Part shown: piece after piece, positions 56,094 through 64,000 of the stretch | Numbering within the stretch: the first letter of the stretch is position 1 | Layout of the letters: each line of letters begins with the position of its first letter | DNA from: Bradyrhizobium nivariense | GTDB taxonomy: Bacteria > Pseudomonadota > Alphaproteobacteria > Rhizobiales > Xanthobacteraceae | Assembly (NCBI RefSeq): GCF_029846715.1 | Contig: NZ_JARVWW010000026.1 | Span: 46,661 to 110,660, forward strand | Direction of reading: 5' to 3' | DNA length: 64,000 bases | Translations under genes and position numbers: made by a program | The notes under the pieces: model-generated | The model's input: the letters and a program-made list of their open reading frames with translations, nothing else | Database searches by the model: none | What the model was told of the DNA's origin: nothing

Positions 56094-57248
56094 ATGGCAA
56101 CAGACGAACTGGTCAAGAGCACGGGCATCGCCACCCACGGCGCCGCGCGGCTGCCCTCGGTGGACGTCGACAGCTTCAACATCGAGATGAAGGACGAGGA
56201 CGGTTTTCTCGGCGACCGCGCCAGCAAGGGCGCGTTCCGCGAGATCCTCGAGCGCTGGCGCAAGCCGCTGCGCAAGACCGGCGAGGACCCGTTCGGCAAG
56301 GAGCCCTCGGAGAACGTCAGCAAGAAGACGCTGGATGCCATCCTGATCGGGGACGACACCGAGGCCTCCGCGGTGGTGCACAGCGCGATCGAGGAGTTTG
56401 CCCAGGAGCTCGCCTACGTCACCCGGCGTTTCCTCAAGTCCAAGGCCTGGGCCAAGACCGAGCGCATCGTGGTCGGCGGCGGTTTGCGCGATTCCCGGCT
56501 TGGCGAGCTCGCGATCGCGCGCACCGAGATCATCCTGAAATCCGAGGACCTCAAGATCGACCTGATGCCGATCCGCCATCATCCTGATGAAGCCGGCCTG
56601 CTTGGTGCGCTGCATCTGGCGCCGTCATGGATCTTCGAGGCCTATGACAGCATCCTCGCCGTCGACATCGGCGGCACCAACATCCGCTGCGGCCTGGTGG
56701 AGACGGGCTGGAAAAAGGCAAAAGACCTGTCGAAGGCCAAGGTCGTGAAGTCCGAGTTGTGGCGCCATGCCGACGACGAGCCGACGCGCGAAGGCGCGGT
56801 GAAGGGGCTCACGAAGATGCTGAAGGGGCTGATCACGGAGGCCGAGGCCGAAGGCTTCAAGCTGGCGCCGTTCATCGGCATCGCCTGTCCCGGCGTGATC
56901 AACGAGGACGGCTCCATCGAGAAGGGCGCGCAGAACCTGCCGGGCAATTGGGAGAGCAGCAAGTTCAACCTGCCGGCGAGCCTGATCGAGGGCATCCCTG
57001 TCATCGGCGAGCACGACACCGCGATCCTGATGCACAATGACGGTGTGGTTCAGGGGCTCTCGGAAGTGCCGTTCATGCAGGACGTCGATCGCTGGGGCGT
57101 GCTCACCATCGGCACCGGGCTCGGCAATGCCCGCTTCACCAACCGCCGCAAGGACGGCGGCCAAGGCAAAGATAACGGAAAAGACCGGGACTCTACGGAG
57201 AACGGGAAGGAAACTAACAAGAAAAAAGGCAAGAACGACAAGGAGTAA
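56094..57248 (+). CDS. ROK-family protein with apparent circular permutation
   Basis: The 384-residue product (MATDELVKS at 56094; the frame is open far upstream) has ROK sugar-kinase motifs in an unusual order. RIVVGGGLRDS followed by DEAGLLGALHLAP, which looks like the C-terminal part of a ROK kinase, lies at residues 124-176. The phosphate loop VDIGGTNIRCGLV is at 190-202, IACPGVINEDGSI at 263-275, NLPGNW at 281, HNDGVVQGLSE (the catalytic Asp region) at 314-324, and TIGTGLGNARF at 338-348. The usual zinc motif (ExGH plus CxCG) after GTG is missing; a low-complexity Lys/Asp/Asn tail ends the protein. It may be a sugar kinase or a non-enzymatic relative. Confidence 0.75.
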   Translation: MATDELVKSTGIATHGAARLPSVDVDSFNIEMKDEDGFLGDRASKGAFREILERWRKPLRKTGEDPFGKEPSENVSKKTLDAILIGDDTEASAVVHSAIEEFAQELAYVTRRFLKSKAWAKTERIVVGGGLRDSRLGELAIARTEIILKSEDLKIDLMPIRHHPDEAGLLGALHLAPSWIFEAYDSILAVDIGGTNIRCGLVETGWKKAKDLSKAKVVKSELWRHADDEPTREGAVKGLTKMLKGLITEAEAEGFKLAPFIGIACPGVINEDGSIEKGAQNLPGNWESSKFNLPASLIEGIPVIGEHDTAILMHNDGVVQGLSEVPFMQDVDRWGVLTIGTGLGNARFTNRRKDGGQGKDNGKDRDSTENGKETNKKKGKNDKE

Positions 57249-57372
57249 CCTTGACTGGTTAGGTTAAGGACCGGATTGCGTTGCGCCGCACCGGCCGCAC
57301 GCTACGGTCGAACCGTCGCCTCACCTGGCCGGCGAAGCCGCCCTTCCCAGCCAGTATTTTAATGAGCGGCAC

Positions 57373-57406
57373 GGGACCGCCAGTGTTTACCGCGTCTGGC
57401 GGTCCC
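57373..57406. terminator. Strong hairpin between the ROK and hydrolase genes
   Basis: GGGACCGCCAG and CTGGCGGTCCC form a perfect 11-bp stem with a 12-base loop between two convergent genes. No T tract is present, so this is a possible, not proven, terminator. Confidence 0.4.
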
Positions 57407-57423
57407 ACCCCCGGTTTTGGGGC

Positions 57424-58287
57424 TCAACTCCAGCCAATGCGCTGAAAGAACGCCGCGATCTCCGTTGCCGCGCGATCCGGATCTTCCCGATGCGGGAAAT
57501 GTCCGACGTCCGGAAACATCTCAACATCGACATTGGTGAATCTCTCTCCCAGCCGGTCGGTCCAGGCGTAGGGAAACAGCGGATCGTGCTCGGCCCAGCG
57601 CACGCAGGTCGGCACGTTGATCGGCGGCAGCTTTGGAGCTTCGCCCTTCAGCATCGCGACGCGCCCGGCATGCGACGCGCGATAATGCGCAAAGCCGCCG
57701 GCGAGATTGCCTTCCTCAAGGAAATTGTCGGCGAAGGTGTCGAGAACGTCGTCGAAGGCGTCCTTGCGATGCGCCCAGCCTTTCAGGAAGTGGCTGATAT
57801 AGAGCCTGCAGCTTTCGCGGCTCGCTCCGACGAGCCGCTCGGCCATCTCCATCTGATGGAAGGACTGGTACCAGATGTGGTTGAGCCGATCGGGCGCGGC
57901 CATGCGCGGCCCGATGCCGGGATAGACGAAATCGAAGAAAAACAGTCCGGCGAGCCGCTCTGGCGCCTGGCTGCCCAAGGGCTGCATCACGGCGCCGCCG
58001 ACGTCATGGCCGACCACGGCGAATCGCGCGATGCCGAGCCCGTCCATCAGCGCCAGCATGTCCGCCGCATGGCCATCCGGCCCGTAAGCCGCCTCCGGCT
58101 TGTCGCTGTCGCCAAAGCCGCGCAGGTCGGGCGCGATCAACATGAAACGGTTTGCCAGCCGCGCCATCACCGGCTCCCAGATCAGCCAGAATTCCGGCCA
58201 ACCATGCAGCAAAAGCAGCGGTTTGCCCCGGCCGGTGCGGACCAGGTGGAAATCGGCACCATTGGCCTTGATCGTGAGATGCTCCAT
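57424..58287 (-). CDS. Alpha/beta hydrolase, epoxide hydrolase/haloacetate dehalogenase-like
   Basis: From ATG 58287, behind a clear AGGAGGA, the product is 287 residues. It has LLLLHGWPEFWLIWEPV (oxyanion HGWP), DLRGFGDSDKPE, the nucleophile elbow VVGHDVGGAVM with Asp as nucleophile, a cap domain with the FFFDFVYPGIG stretch, and DVGHFPHREDPDRAA containing the catalytic His. The HGWPE and GHDVGG combination with Asp is the epoxide hydrolase/dehalogenase branch. The substrate is unknown. It is convergent with the ROK gene. Confidence 0.85.
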   Translation of the reverse strand: MEHLTIKANGADFHLVRTGRGKPLLLLHGWPEFWLIWEPVMARLANRFMLIAPDLRGFGDSDKPEAAYGPDGHAADMLALMDGLGIARFAVVGHDVGGAVMQPLGSQAPERLAGLFFFDFVYPGIGPRMAAPDRLNHIWYQSFHQMEMAERLVGASRESCRLYISHFLKGWAHRKDAFDDVLDTFADNFLEEGNLAGGFAHYRASHAGRVAMLKGEAPKLPPINVPTCVRWAEHDPLFPYAWTDRLGERFTNVDVEMFPDVGHFPHREDPDRAATEIAAFFQRIGWS

Positions 58288-58448
58288 GGCAGTTCCTCCT
58301 GAAGGCGAGAGCGTTTTCGAGCGATGTGGACACGGGTTCGCGTCAAGAAAACGCGTCAAAACAAGAATCTGGAGCCCCGTTTCGATTCATCGGAACGGGG
58401 TTCGAGGACAGGGGATGAAAGAGGCAGCGGATTTTCCCCTTTCGTGCC

Positions 58449-58477
58449 TTGTCTGGCCCGCCATCCTCGCCTATTAA
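58449..58477 (+). promoter_or_regulatory. Promoter of tRNA-Ser(CGA)
   Basis: TTGTCT (58449-58454) and TATTAA (58472-58477) with a 17-base spacer lie 45 bases upstream of the mature tRNA 5' end. Confidence 0.5.
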
Positions 58478-58521
58478 CGCCCCCAACCACAGGGGCCCAG
58501 CTCCTTGACTTGGCGCCTTCA

Positions 58522-58611
58522 GGAGAGGTGGCAGAGTGGTCGAATGCACCGCACTCGAAATGCGGCATAGGTGCAAGCCTATCGGGGGTTCGAATCCCTC
58601 CCTCTCCGCCA
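58522..58611 (+). tRNA. tRNA-Ser with anticodon CGA
   Basis: A 90-base cloverleaf: acceptor stem GGAGAGG (58522-58528) with CCTCTCC (58601-58607), discriminator G and encoded CCA (58609-58611), D-arm, anticodon stem CCGCA/TGCGG around CGA (58556-58558), a long variable arm as in class II serine tRNAs, and TTCGAATC in the T-loop region. It reads UCG codons. The accessory genes that follow suggest its 3' end has served as an attachment site. Confidence 0.95.
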
Positions 58612-58657
58612 CAATAAAACGGCTTCGAGAAAGCCCCGTAGAATAAGGTCTTACTGC

Positions 58658-58677
58658 ACGCCAGAGATCTCTGGTGT
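58658..58677. promoter_or_regulatory. Near-perfect 20-bp palindrome downstream of tRNA-Ser
   Basis: The core CCAGAGATCTCTGG (58661-58674) is a perfect palindrome; flanking AC/GT extend it with one mismatch. It lies about 200 bases upstream of the helicase gene and could be a protein-binding site for its control or for an integrase. Confidence 0.35.
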
Positions 58678-58881
58678 AGCCCCCCGGTGGAGCCCCAAGG
58701 GTAGCCCAACTTTGCCACGGCGAGCACAGGGAGGGAAGCTGTTATTCGGAAGCACCGCGCGAAAGGTACCGCGGCGGCGACCGATCGGTGCAACGCTAGA
58801 TATCCTAGGCCGGCCATGAGAACCTGATAGCGAATCGGGCCGAGGGTCGTGATACTGGCGATCTCCAGCCGCGAGGGCATC

Positions 58882-60681
58882 ATGCCGTCCCCTTTTCAGA
58901 ACCGCGCACCCAACATCGGGGGCAACCAGCGACTGCGCGAGCCGCAGCGAGAAGCCTACCGGCACTTGGCAGACTTCGCCCAAGAGATTACGGACGAGCG
59001 CGAAGTTGGCATCGTTCTGCCGGTCGGTTGCGGCAAGTCTGGAACTATCGCCATTGCCCCCTTCGCCTTCCGCTCGGTCCGCACTTTGGTCGTGGCCCCG
59101 AATGTCGCGATTGCGAAACAGCTGTTCCGAGACGTCGATCCGTCTGCGAATGGCCATTTCTACCCCGCGAGGGGGGTCCTCAACGAAGGGCCTTATCCGG
59201 AGCCTGTGGAAATCCGCGGCGTGACGGTCAACCGGTCTGACCTCGATGAATCAGAGATCGTGGTCACGAACATTCAGCAGCTTCAGGGCAGCGACAACCG
59301 TTGGCTCCAGGACCTCCTGGGCGACTTCTTCGACCTAATCCTGTTCGACGAAGGGCACCACAACGTAGCGGCGACCTGGACGACTCTGAAGGAGAAATTC
59401 CCCGCAGCGAAGATCGTGAATTTCTCGGCGACGCCACTGCGTGCCGACGGCCAACTGATGGCAGGCCGCATCCTTTACTCTTACCCGATAGTCTCCGCCA
59501 TCCGCGCCGGCTACGTTAAGCGTCTAAAGGCGGTAGTGCTCAATCCGCGAACGCTACGCTATGTGCGGAACGAAGATGGACAGGAGATCGTGGTAAGCCT
59601 CGACGAAGTGAGGCGGCTGGGCGAGCAGGACGCTGACTTCCGGCGCAGTATTGTGACATCTGCCGAGACGCTGAACACGATCGTCGACGCCTCGATCCGG
59701 GAGTTGGACCGCCTTCGCGTCGACAGCGGCGATCGCACCCTGAAGATCATCGCGTCAGCCCTCAACTTCGCCCATTGCCACCAGATCGTAGAAGCTTATC
59801 GAGCTCGCGGCAGGCGTGCGGACTTCGTCCATTCAAGGGAGGACGGCAAAGCAAACGAACAGGTCATGCGACGCCTCGATGCCGATCAGCTTGACGTCAT
59901 CGTCCAAGTGCGAAAGCTCGGCGAAGGTTTTGATCATCCGAAGCTTGCGGTCGCCGCGGTCTTCAGCGTCTTTGGCAGCCTTTCACCCTTCGTCCAGTTC
60001 GTCGGTCGTATCATGCGCGTGGTCGACCAAAATGATCCAAACAGCCCGCGAAACCGCGGTGTGGTCGTCTTTCACGCTGGCGCGAACGTTGCCAGCCGGT
60101 GGGAAGACTTTCAGCGTTATTCGCAAGCCGACCAGGAGTTCTTCGACCAATTGCTGCCGGCGGAAGGTTTGGATTTCGGCGCCGGCGACGAGATTGAAAT
60201 CGAACCACAGCCCCGCGATATCCTCGATGGCTTGGAAGTCCGCGGGCAAACCGGCGTACAAATGCAGGAGATTCCGCTCCTCCACGACCAAGACGCTATC
60301 GAGGCGCTCCGTGTCCTTCAGGGGCGGGGCTATACTCCTGACCAGGTGCGGGAAGCCATGCAGGAACTTCAGCCGGTACCGGTGACGCGGCAGCGCCAGC
60401 GGCAAGCGGCTCGCACAGGCTTAGACGCACGTATCGCAACAGCGGCGGGGCGAATTTTGGCTGAAAAAGGAATAAATCCCGAAGGTCGGACGCTCGACCG
60501 CGCTCATCGAGGAATCAGCAATTATGTAGTCGTGAAATCCGCCATCGATCGGCAGGCCAACGCAATGACGGGCCGTGGGACCGGTCAACGACGGGAGTTT
60601 TCGCGCGAGGAGCTCGATCGGGTCGAAGCAGACTTTGATGGCGTGGTCGCCCGGGCGGTTGCGGAGGTTTTCCGTGGGTAG
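58882..60681 (+). CDS. SF2 DEAD/DEAH-box helicase family protein
   Basis: The 599-residue product (MPSPFQN at 58882, GAGGG just upstream; an in-frame ATG at 58849 adds 11) has the two RecA lobes of an SF2 helicase. Motifs: VGCGKSGT (Walker A, 48-55), VVAPNVAIAKQL (Ia), DEGHH (Walker B, 156-160), SATP (III, 182-185), ALNFAHCHQI and DFVHSRED (IV), LGEGFDHP (V) and QFVGRIMR (VI, 372-379). The C-terminal about 200 residues have no recognisable nuclease. Similar helicases occur in defence or mobile islands next to tRNA genes, but the exact role is unknown. It overlaps the next small gene. Confidence 0.8.
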   Translation: MPSPFQNRAPNIGGNQRLREPQREAYRHLADFAQEITDEREVGIVLPVGCGKSGTIAIAPFAFRSVRTLVVAPNVAIAKQLFRDVDPSANGHFYPARGVLNEGPYPEPVEIRGVTVNRSDLDESEIVVTNIQQLQGSDNRWLQDLLGDFFDLILFDEGHHNVAATWTTLKEKFPAAKIVNFSATPLRADGQLMAGRILYSYPIVSAIRAGYVKRLKAVVLNPRTLRYVRNEDGQEIVVSLDEVRRLGEQDADFRRSIVTSAETLNTIVDASIRELDRLRVDSGDRTLKIIASALNFAHCHQIVEAYRARGRRADFVHSREDGKANEQVMRRLDADQLDVIVQVRKLGEGFDHPKLAVAAVFSVFGSLSPFVQFVGRIMRVVDQNDPNSPRNRGVVVFHAGANVASRWEDFQRYSQADQEFFDQLLPAEGLDFGAGDEIEIEPQPRDILDGLEVRGQTGVQMQEIPLLHDQDAIEALRVLQGRGYTPDQVREAMQELQPVPVTRQRQRQAARTGLDARIATAAGRILAEKGINPEGRTLDRAHRGISNYVVVKSAIDRQANAMTGRGTGQRREFSREELDRVEADFDGVVARAVAEVFRG

Positions 60682-60958
60682 GGTACGTTCACTGCTCATA
60701 AGGGTGGAGATCGACACCGCGCAGCGAGCTCACAAATGCCAGGCAAACTCACGGCATCCCATCAAAAAAGGCGATGTACGGCTAAATGTGCGTGCTGGGC
60801 GCGGCTGGGACAGATACTGCATGGATTGCGCCCGCAAGATCGTCGAAGGAAGCCTGGCTGCGCTCACTCTGGTCTCGCGGGCCATCGAAGCGCGGCAGGT
60901 CATTTCGGTAGGGGAAGATGAAGCGGCACTGATAGACGACGGTGAAGCCATCGTGTGA
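60674..60958 (+). CDS. Small cysteine-rich (zinc-finger-like) protein coupled to the helicase
   Basis: A GTG start at 60674 with GGAGG six bases upstream gives 94 residues and overlaps the helicase stop by eight bases. The core (from about residue 10) is IDTAQRAHKCQANSRHPIKKGD, then RLNVRAGRGWDRYCMDCAR (each quoted in part), with C, H, C and C spaced as in small zinc-binding folds that sit at DNA ends. The remainder is helical and acidic. The overlap and shared direction suggest it works with the helicase. The family is not named here. Confidence 0.6.
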   Translation: MGRVRSLLIRVEIDTAQRAHKCQANSRHPIKKGDVRLNVRAGRGWDRYCMDCARKIVEGSLAALTLVSRAIEARQVISVGEDEAALIDDGEAIV

Positions 60959-61015
60959 ATCGGCGTGGGGTCTCGACGCCGATCGGGTTGTTGATCTATC
61001 GAACGGTGAAGGGGT

Positions 61016-61023
61016 CAATCTTG
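61016..61023. repeat. Left 8-bp target duplication of the ISL3 element
   Basis: CAATCTTG here and at 62679-62686, flanking the element. The identical string actually extends to ten bases (CAATCTTGGG), so the exact boundary is ambiguous by two bases. Confidence 0.8.
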
Positions 61024-62678
61024 GGGTCTGACTCATTTCCGATGAAGTTTGCCGGGCGACTGTGGTTCTCAAACGGAGAATCAGCGCCATGCGGACGGGC
61101 TTTCAAATCTCATCGCTAGTACCGAGTGGTTTGGTGTTTGATGGTGTAAGTGACTCAATGGATTCGCTTATTCTGTCTGTTAGGTCGGAAGCTGCGGAGG
61201 CTCGGTGCCCTTTGTGCGCGACAGCGTCGAGCCGCATCCATAGCCGTTACATCCGGCACGTGGCCGATTTGCCATCAGCGGGGAGAAAGGTGCGCCTCCG
61301 ATTGCTCACGCGGCGCTTCACATGTGAGGTGCCGCATTGCCGCCGGCGGATCTTCGCAGAGCGGTTCGGAGAAGACATCGTCCCGCTTCGACGGCGCCGG
61401 ACGGCACGGCTGGAATACATCGTCCATCACTTGGGGTTGGCGCTCGGCGGCCGGCCGGCGGCAAGCTTCGCCAAGCGGCTCATGCTGCCCGTCAGCAACG
61501 ATACCTTGCTGCGGGTGGTCCGCCGGCGGACGGCGATGCCGACAGATCCATTGCTTGTTGTGGGCATCGATGACTGGGCGTTCCGGAGAAACCATCGATA
61601 CGGGACGATCGTGTGCGATTTGGAGCGTCGGCGGATCGTTACCCTGCTGCCCGACAGGGAAACTGCGACCGTTCGGGCGTGGCTATCGAAGCACCCAGCG
61701 ATCAACATTGTGTCGCGAGATCGCGGTGGTGGATACGGCGAGGCAGCAGCCAAGGCGCTGCCGAACGCCATCCAAGTCGCCGACCGCTGGCATCTGATGG
61801 AAAATGCGAGCGCGGCCTTCCTTGATGCGGTGCGCCGCTCCATGAACAGAATCCGAACCGCGATCGGAGCGACGACGATCAACCCGGAATTGCTGACCTG
61901 TGCGGAAAAGCTGCGCTATCAGGGCTATTTGCGGCGGCAGGACAGCCATGCCGTAATTACGGCTCTCGTCAGCGACGGTGTGTCGCTCAAGGAGATCGTC
62001 CGCCGCACAGGACATAGTCGCAATCTGGTTCGCCAAATTAGCCGCGGCGGCGGTACGGATATGTTCCGCACCCGTCAAAGCACCCTGGACGGGCATCTGC
62101 CGTTCCTGGACGCGCAGTGGTCAGTCGGCTGTCGCAACGGTGCCGAGCTCTGGCGCCGCTTGAAGGGACAAGGCTTCAAGGGATCGCTGCGCGTCGTGGC
62201 GGAATGGGCGACGCGACGGCGACGTGCCGAGACTATCAGCCATCAACAATTGCAGAAGGTCCCCGCCGCCAGGACGATAGCGCAGCTGATGACGACGAAG
62301 CGCGACCACCTAACCAAGGCCGAGACCGTCACGCTTGCGGTCATCGAACAAAACGTTCCTATGCTGGCCGATGCCCAAGCTCTCGTTGGCCGCTTCCACG
62401 CGATGATCCGAAAGAAGGCCGAGATGGAGCTCGAACCTTGGATTGATGACTCCAAGCGGAGCCTCATTGCCTCGTTCGCGAATGGCATTGCCAACGATAA
62501 GGCCGCGGTGCACGCGGCTATCACGCAACCATGGTCCAATGGCCAAGTGGAAGCTCAGATCACCAAGCTCAAGCTGGTCAAACGGCAAATGTACGGGCGC
62601 GCTAAGCTCGATCTCCTTCAGGCTAGGCTGATTGGCGCGCCATAAAAACAATCACGATCATCGGATATGCGTCAGAGC
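61024..62678. mobile_element. ISL3-family insertion sequence, intact
   Basis: About 1655 bp with terminal inverted repeats: left GGGTCTGACTCATTTCCGATGA (61024-61045, shown in part: TCTGAC...CAT...TCCGATGA) and right complement GGCTCTGACGCATATCCGATGA (62679-62658, same pattern), matching at 18-19 of 22 positions. It is flanked by the 8-bp duplication CAATCTTG expected for this family. One transposase gene fills it, without interruption, so the copy may be active. Confidence 0.85.
61089..62645 (+). CDS. ISL3-family transposase
   Basis: The 518-residue product (start MRTGFQISS at 61089) has the N-terminal zinc-finger RCPLCATASSRIHSRYIRHVADLP (in pieces) with CEVPHCRRRIFAERF, a helix-turn-helix-like region, and the DDE core: VGIDDWAFRRNHRYGTIVCDLERRR (first Asp), VSRDRGGGY (second Asp) and VADRWHLMENASAAF, then a C-terminal WSNGQVEAQITKLKLVKRQMYGRA (in pieces) with the Glu. 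That last stretch, with IDDWA and DRWHL, is diagnostic of ISL3. No frameshift is seen, so it should be functional. Confidence 0.93.
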   Translation: MRTGFQISSLVPSGLVFDGVSDSMDSLILSVRSEAAEARCPLCATASSRIHSRYIRHVADLPSAGRKVRLRLLTRRFTCEVPHCRRRIFAERFGEDIVPLRRRRTARLEYIVHHLGLALGGRPAASFAKRLMLPVSNDTLLRVVRRRTAMPTDPLLVVGIDDWAFRRNHRYGTIVCDLERRRIVTLLPDRETATVRAWLSKHPAINIVSRDRGGGYGEAAAKALPNAIQVADRWHLMENASAAFLDAVRRSMNRIRTAIGATTINPELLTCAEKLRYQGYLRRQDSHAVITALVSDGVSLKEIVRRTGHSRNLVRQISRGGGTDMFRTRQSTLDGHLPFLDAQWSVGCRNGAELWRRLKGQGFKGSLRVVAEWATRRRRAETISHQQLQKVPAARTIAQLMTTKRDHLTKAETVTLAVIEQNVPMLADAQALVGRFHAMIRKKAEMELEPWIDDSKRSLIASFANGIANDKAAVHAAITQPWSNGQVEAQITKLKLVKRQMYGRAKLDLLQARLIGAP

Positions 62679-62686
62679 CAATCTTG
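62679..62686. repeat. Right 8-bp target duplication of the ISL3 element
   Basis: CAATCTTG, identical to 61016-61023. Confidence 0.8.
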
Positions 62687-62765
62687 GGCGCTGATTTACA
62701 GACGCCACCTTGGCGCCGCTCAGCACAATGCTGTCAGAATGTTTTTCATTGCGGTAGGTCCGCGT

Positions 62766-63890
62766 TCACGGATGTGTAGCGTCCTCACGGGGCGCTTTCC
62801 GAAAGAACTGAAGTGCGTTGCCGCGCATGATTCTGTCAATCAGGTCGCGGGTGTCATCAAGCGCGATCCAGCCTTCGGCGACCAACTGCGAGAGCGCCTG
62901 CGCAATTCCGCGTCGCGCTACGAACGCATGGCCATAAATTGGCTCGACAGCGACATAGTCGCCGCCGAAGGTAAAAATCTTGTTCGACGGAACCGCCATC
63001 AGAAATTCCTTCAAAAAGCGAACGCCCGCCACCGGATTGATGATCCAAGCCCAGCACATGTCGATCGCGGCGTTAGGGTAATGTTTTGCCAGCGCGATAA
63101 ATTCATGCTCGTATGGATAACCTATATGCATTAGGACGAATCGGGTTTCTGGAAAATCCTGCAAGAGACGACAGACGTCTGCGGCATTGCCGCGAGTACG
63201 ACCGAGTTGCATGACGCCGTAGCCAGCCAAAACGCCGGTGTGCAGCTTGACCGGCAGGCCGCACTCGCCAGCCTTGCCGACGCAATAGCGGAACAAATAA
63301 TCTTGCAGCGCTTTGAGGTCCTCAGGACCGAGCGCATGTAATGCGCCGACTCTGTCGGCATGGTGGGGAAATAGCCTTGACGCATGCGCTTTCGTGACCG
63401 GCTCGAAATCAAGTGCGCGCGAATAAGCAATTTGCGATTTTACGGCCACAGCTTTGGCGCCGTATGTTGCGAAATAGAAGTCGATGACATCGAGCCACTC
63501 ATCGAGCGTCGTCGGGCGTCTGCCTGTCTCGGCTTCCACCCAGGCAAAGTCAGCAGCACTACACCGGCACAATTGAAGGATGCTTATATCGTGATCCAGC
63601 AACCCCGGCTGTTCGGTCTCCATAAAGATGCGCTGTAGCGAATTGATGTGGCAGCCCTCGATGTTCGCCAGGCCCAGGATGCGTGCATAAAAGCCAGACT
63701 GAATGGTTTCACGGTATTTCTCCGCGATGCGGGGCAGGCTCTCGGCAGTCAGGTCATCTTCACCGTAAACGCCACGAAACGTGTGGCGCAGCGCCTGGGC
63801 GTAGCCGGTGTGGCGGATGCGATCCCAGTAGGGGGCGATCAGCCGATATTTTTCCTGGCTCGTAAGATCCGGCCCTAAAGCGTGATGGCA
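62766..63890 (-). pseudogene. Amidohydrolase-family gene truncated at its 5' end
   Basis: An open frame of about 375 codons runs from 63890 to the TGA at 62766-62768 but has no ATG, GTG or TTG before the internal ATG at 63623. It begins directly after the stop codon of an IS630-type transposase in the same frame. The protein resembles the Amidohydro_2 (TIM-barrel) family: GPDLTSQEKYRLIAPYW, GYAQALRHTFRGVYG, KLHTGVLAGYGVMQLGR (metal-type His), FVLMHIGYPYEHEF, FGGDYVAVEPIYGH (catalytic Asp) and AEGWIALDDTRDLIDRIMRGNA. The first stretch, with the usual HxH metal motif, is missing, so the gene is probably dead. Confidence 0.75.
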
Positions 63891-64000
63891 TTAGGTTCGA
63901 TAGCCTGAATTTTTGAGGTAGTTGGCGCATTCCTCGGATGTGAAGGCATCGAGTGCGCGGCCGATTGCGGCGCAGACCGCGTCGACGGTTCGCGCGGCAG
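63891..64000 (-). CDS. C-terminal end of an IS630-type transposase (partial)
   Basis: The minus frame enters from the right edge and ends at TAA (63893-63891). The 35 residues include RTVDAVCAAIGRALDAFTSEEC and ANYLKNSGY, the typical IS630 ending (family pattern: ...IG...LDxFTxxECANYxxxxGY). The element continues outside the window. It sits where the 5' end of the amidohydrolase gene should be. Confidence 0.75.
   Translation of the reverse strand, partial: AARTVDAVCAAIGRALDAFTSEECANYLKNSGYRT

Overview
The window is a GC-rich chromosomal segment from an alphaproteobacterium, almost certainly Bradyrhizobium or a close relative. The evidence is the gene order mdh-sucC-sucD-sucA-sucB-lpdA, the atpHAGDC order, the obgE/proB/proA/nadD/rsfS/rlmH/envC/ctpA/rppH order, two tandem rppH paralogues, a DUF2794 gene, and the intergenic palindromic repeat families typical of that lineage. 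Most of the window is core housekeeping DNA.

Layout. 1-8.5 kb: tail of a DUF1223-like gene, a candidate minus-strand structured RNA, DUF2794, an acetyltransferase, a Bax inhibitor-1 membrane protein, a YbbA/YbbP-type ABC exporter divergent from a TesA-like esterase, an RNA 2',3'-cyclic phosphodiesterase and a vapBC toxin-antitoxin pair. 8.7-21.9 kb: zapE and the TCA block mdh-sucCD-sucAB-lpdA, with small unrelated genes inserted between sucC and sucD and between sucB and lpdA. 22-27 kb: DUF4337 protein, xerC, priA and rlpA. 27.4-32.5 kb: F1 ATP synthase genes atpHAGDC, then a class III nucleotide cyclase with a triplicated cysteine-paired C-terminal module.

34.3-38.8 kb is a lower-GC accessory island. 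It holds a two-gene short prokaryotic Argonaute system (SIR2-APAZ plus a catalytically dead MID-PIWI protein, i.e. a SPARSA-type NAD-depleting defence) followed by a SieB-like superinfection exclusion membrane protein and a terminator. This is the most interesting locus. The family is already described; the three-gene arrangement with SieB is the less familiar part.

38.8-55.7 kb returns to core genes: two rppH, a polysaccharide deacetylase, ctpA, envC-like, rlmH, rsfS, nadD, proA, proB, an orphan tricarboxylate-binding protein, a sulfatase/phosphonate hydrolase, obgE, a MaoC-like protein, an EamA transporter, a GNAT protein, rpmA and rplU. 56-58.3 kb: an apparently circularly permuted ROK-family protein and an alpha/beta hydrolase. 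At 58.5 kb a tRNA-Ser(CGA) marks the start of a second accessory stretch: an SF2 helicase coupled to a small cysteine-rich protein, an intact ISL3-family insertion sequence with an 8-bp target duplication, and an amidohydrolase gene whose 5' end has been replaced by an IS630-type element running off the window.

All calls come from reading translations, motifs and short repeats by eye; no database search was run.
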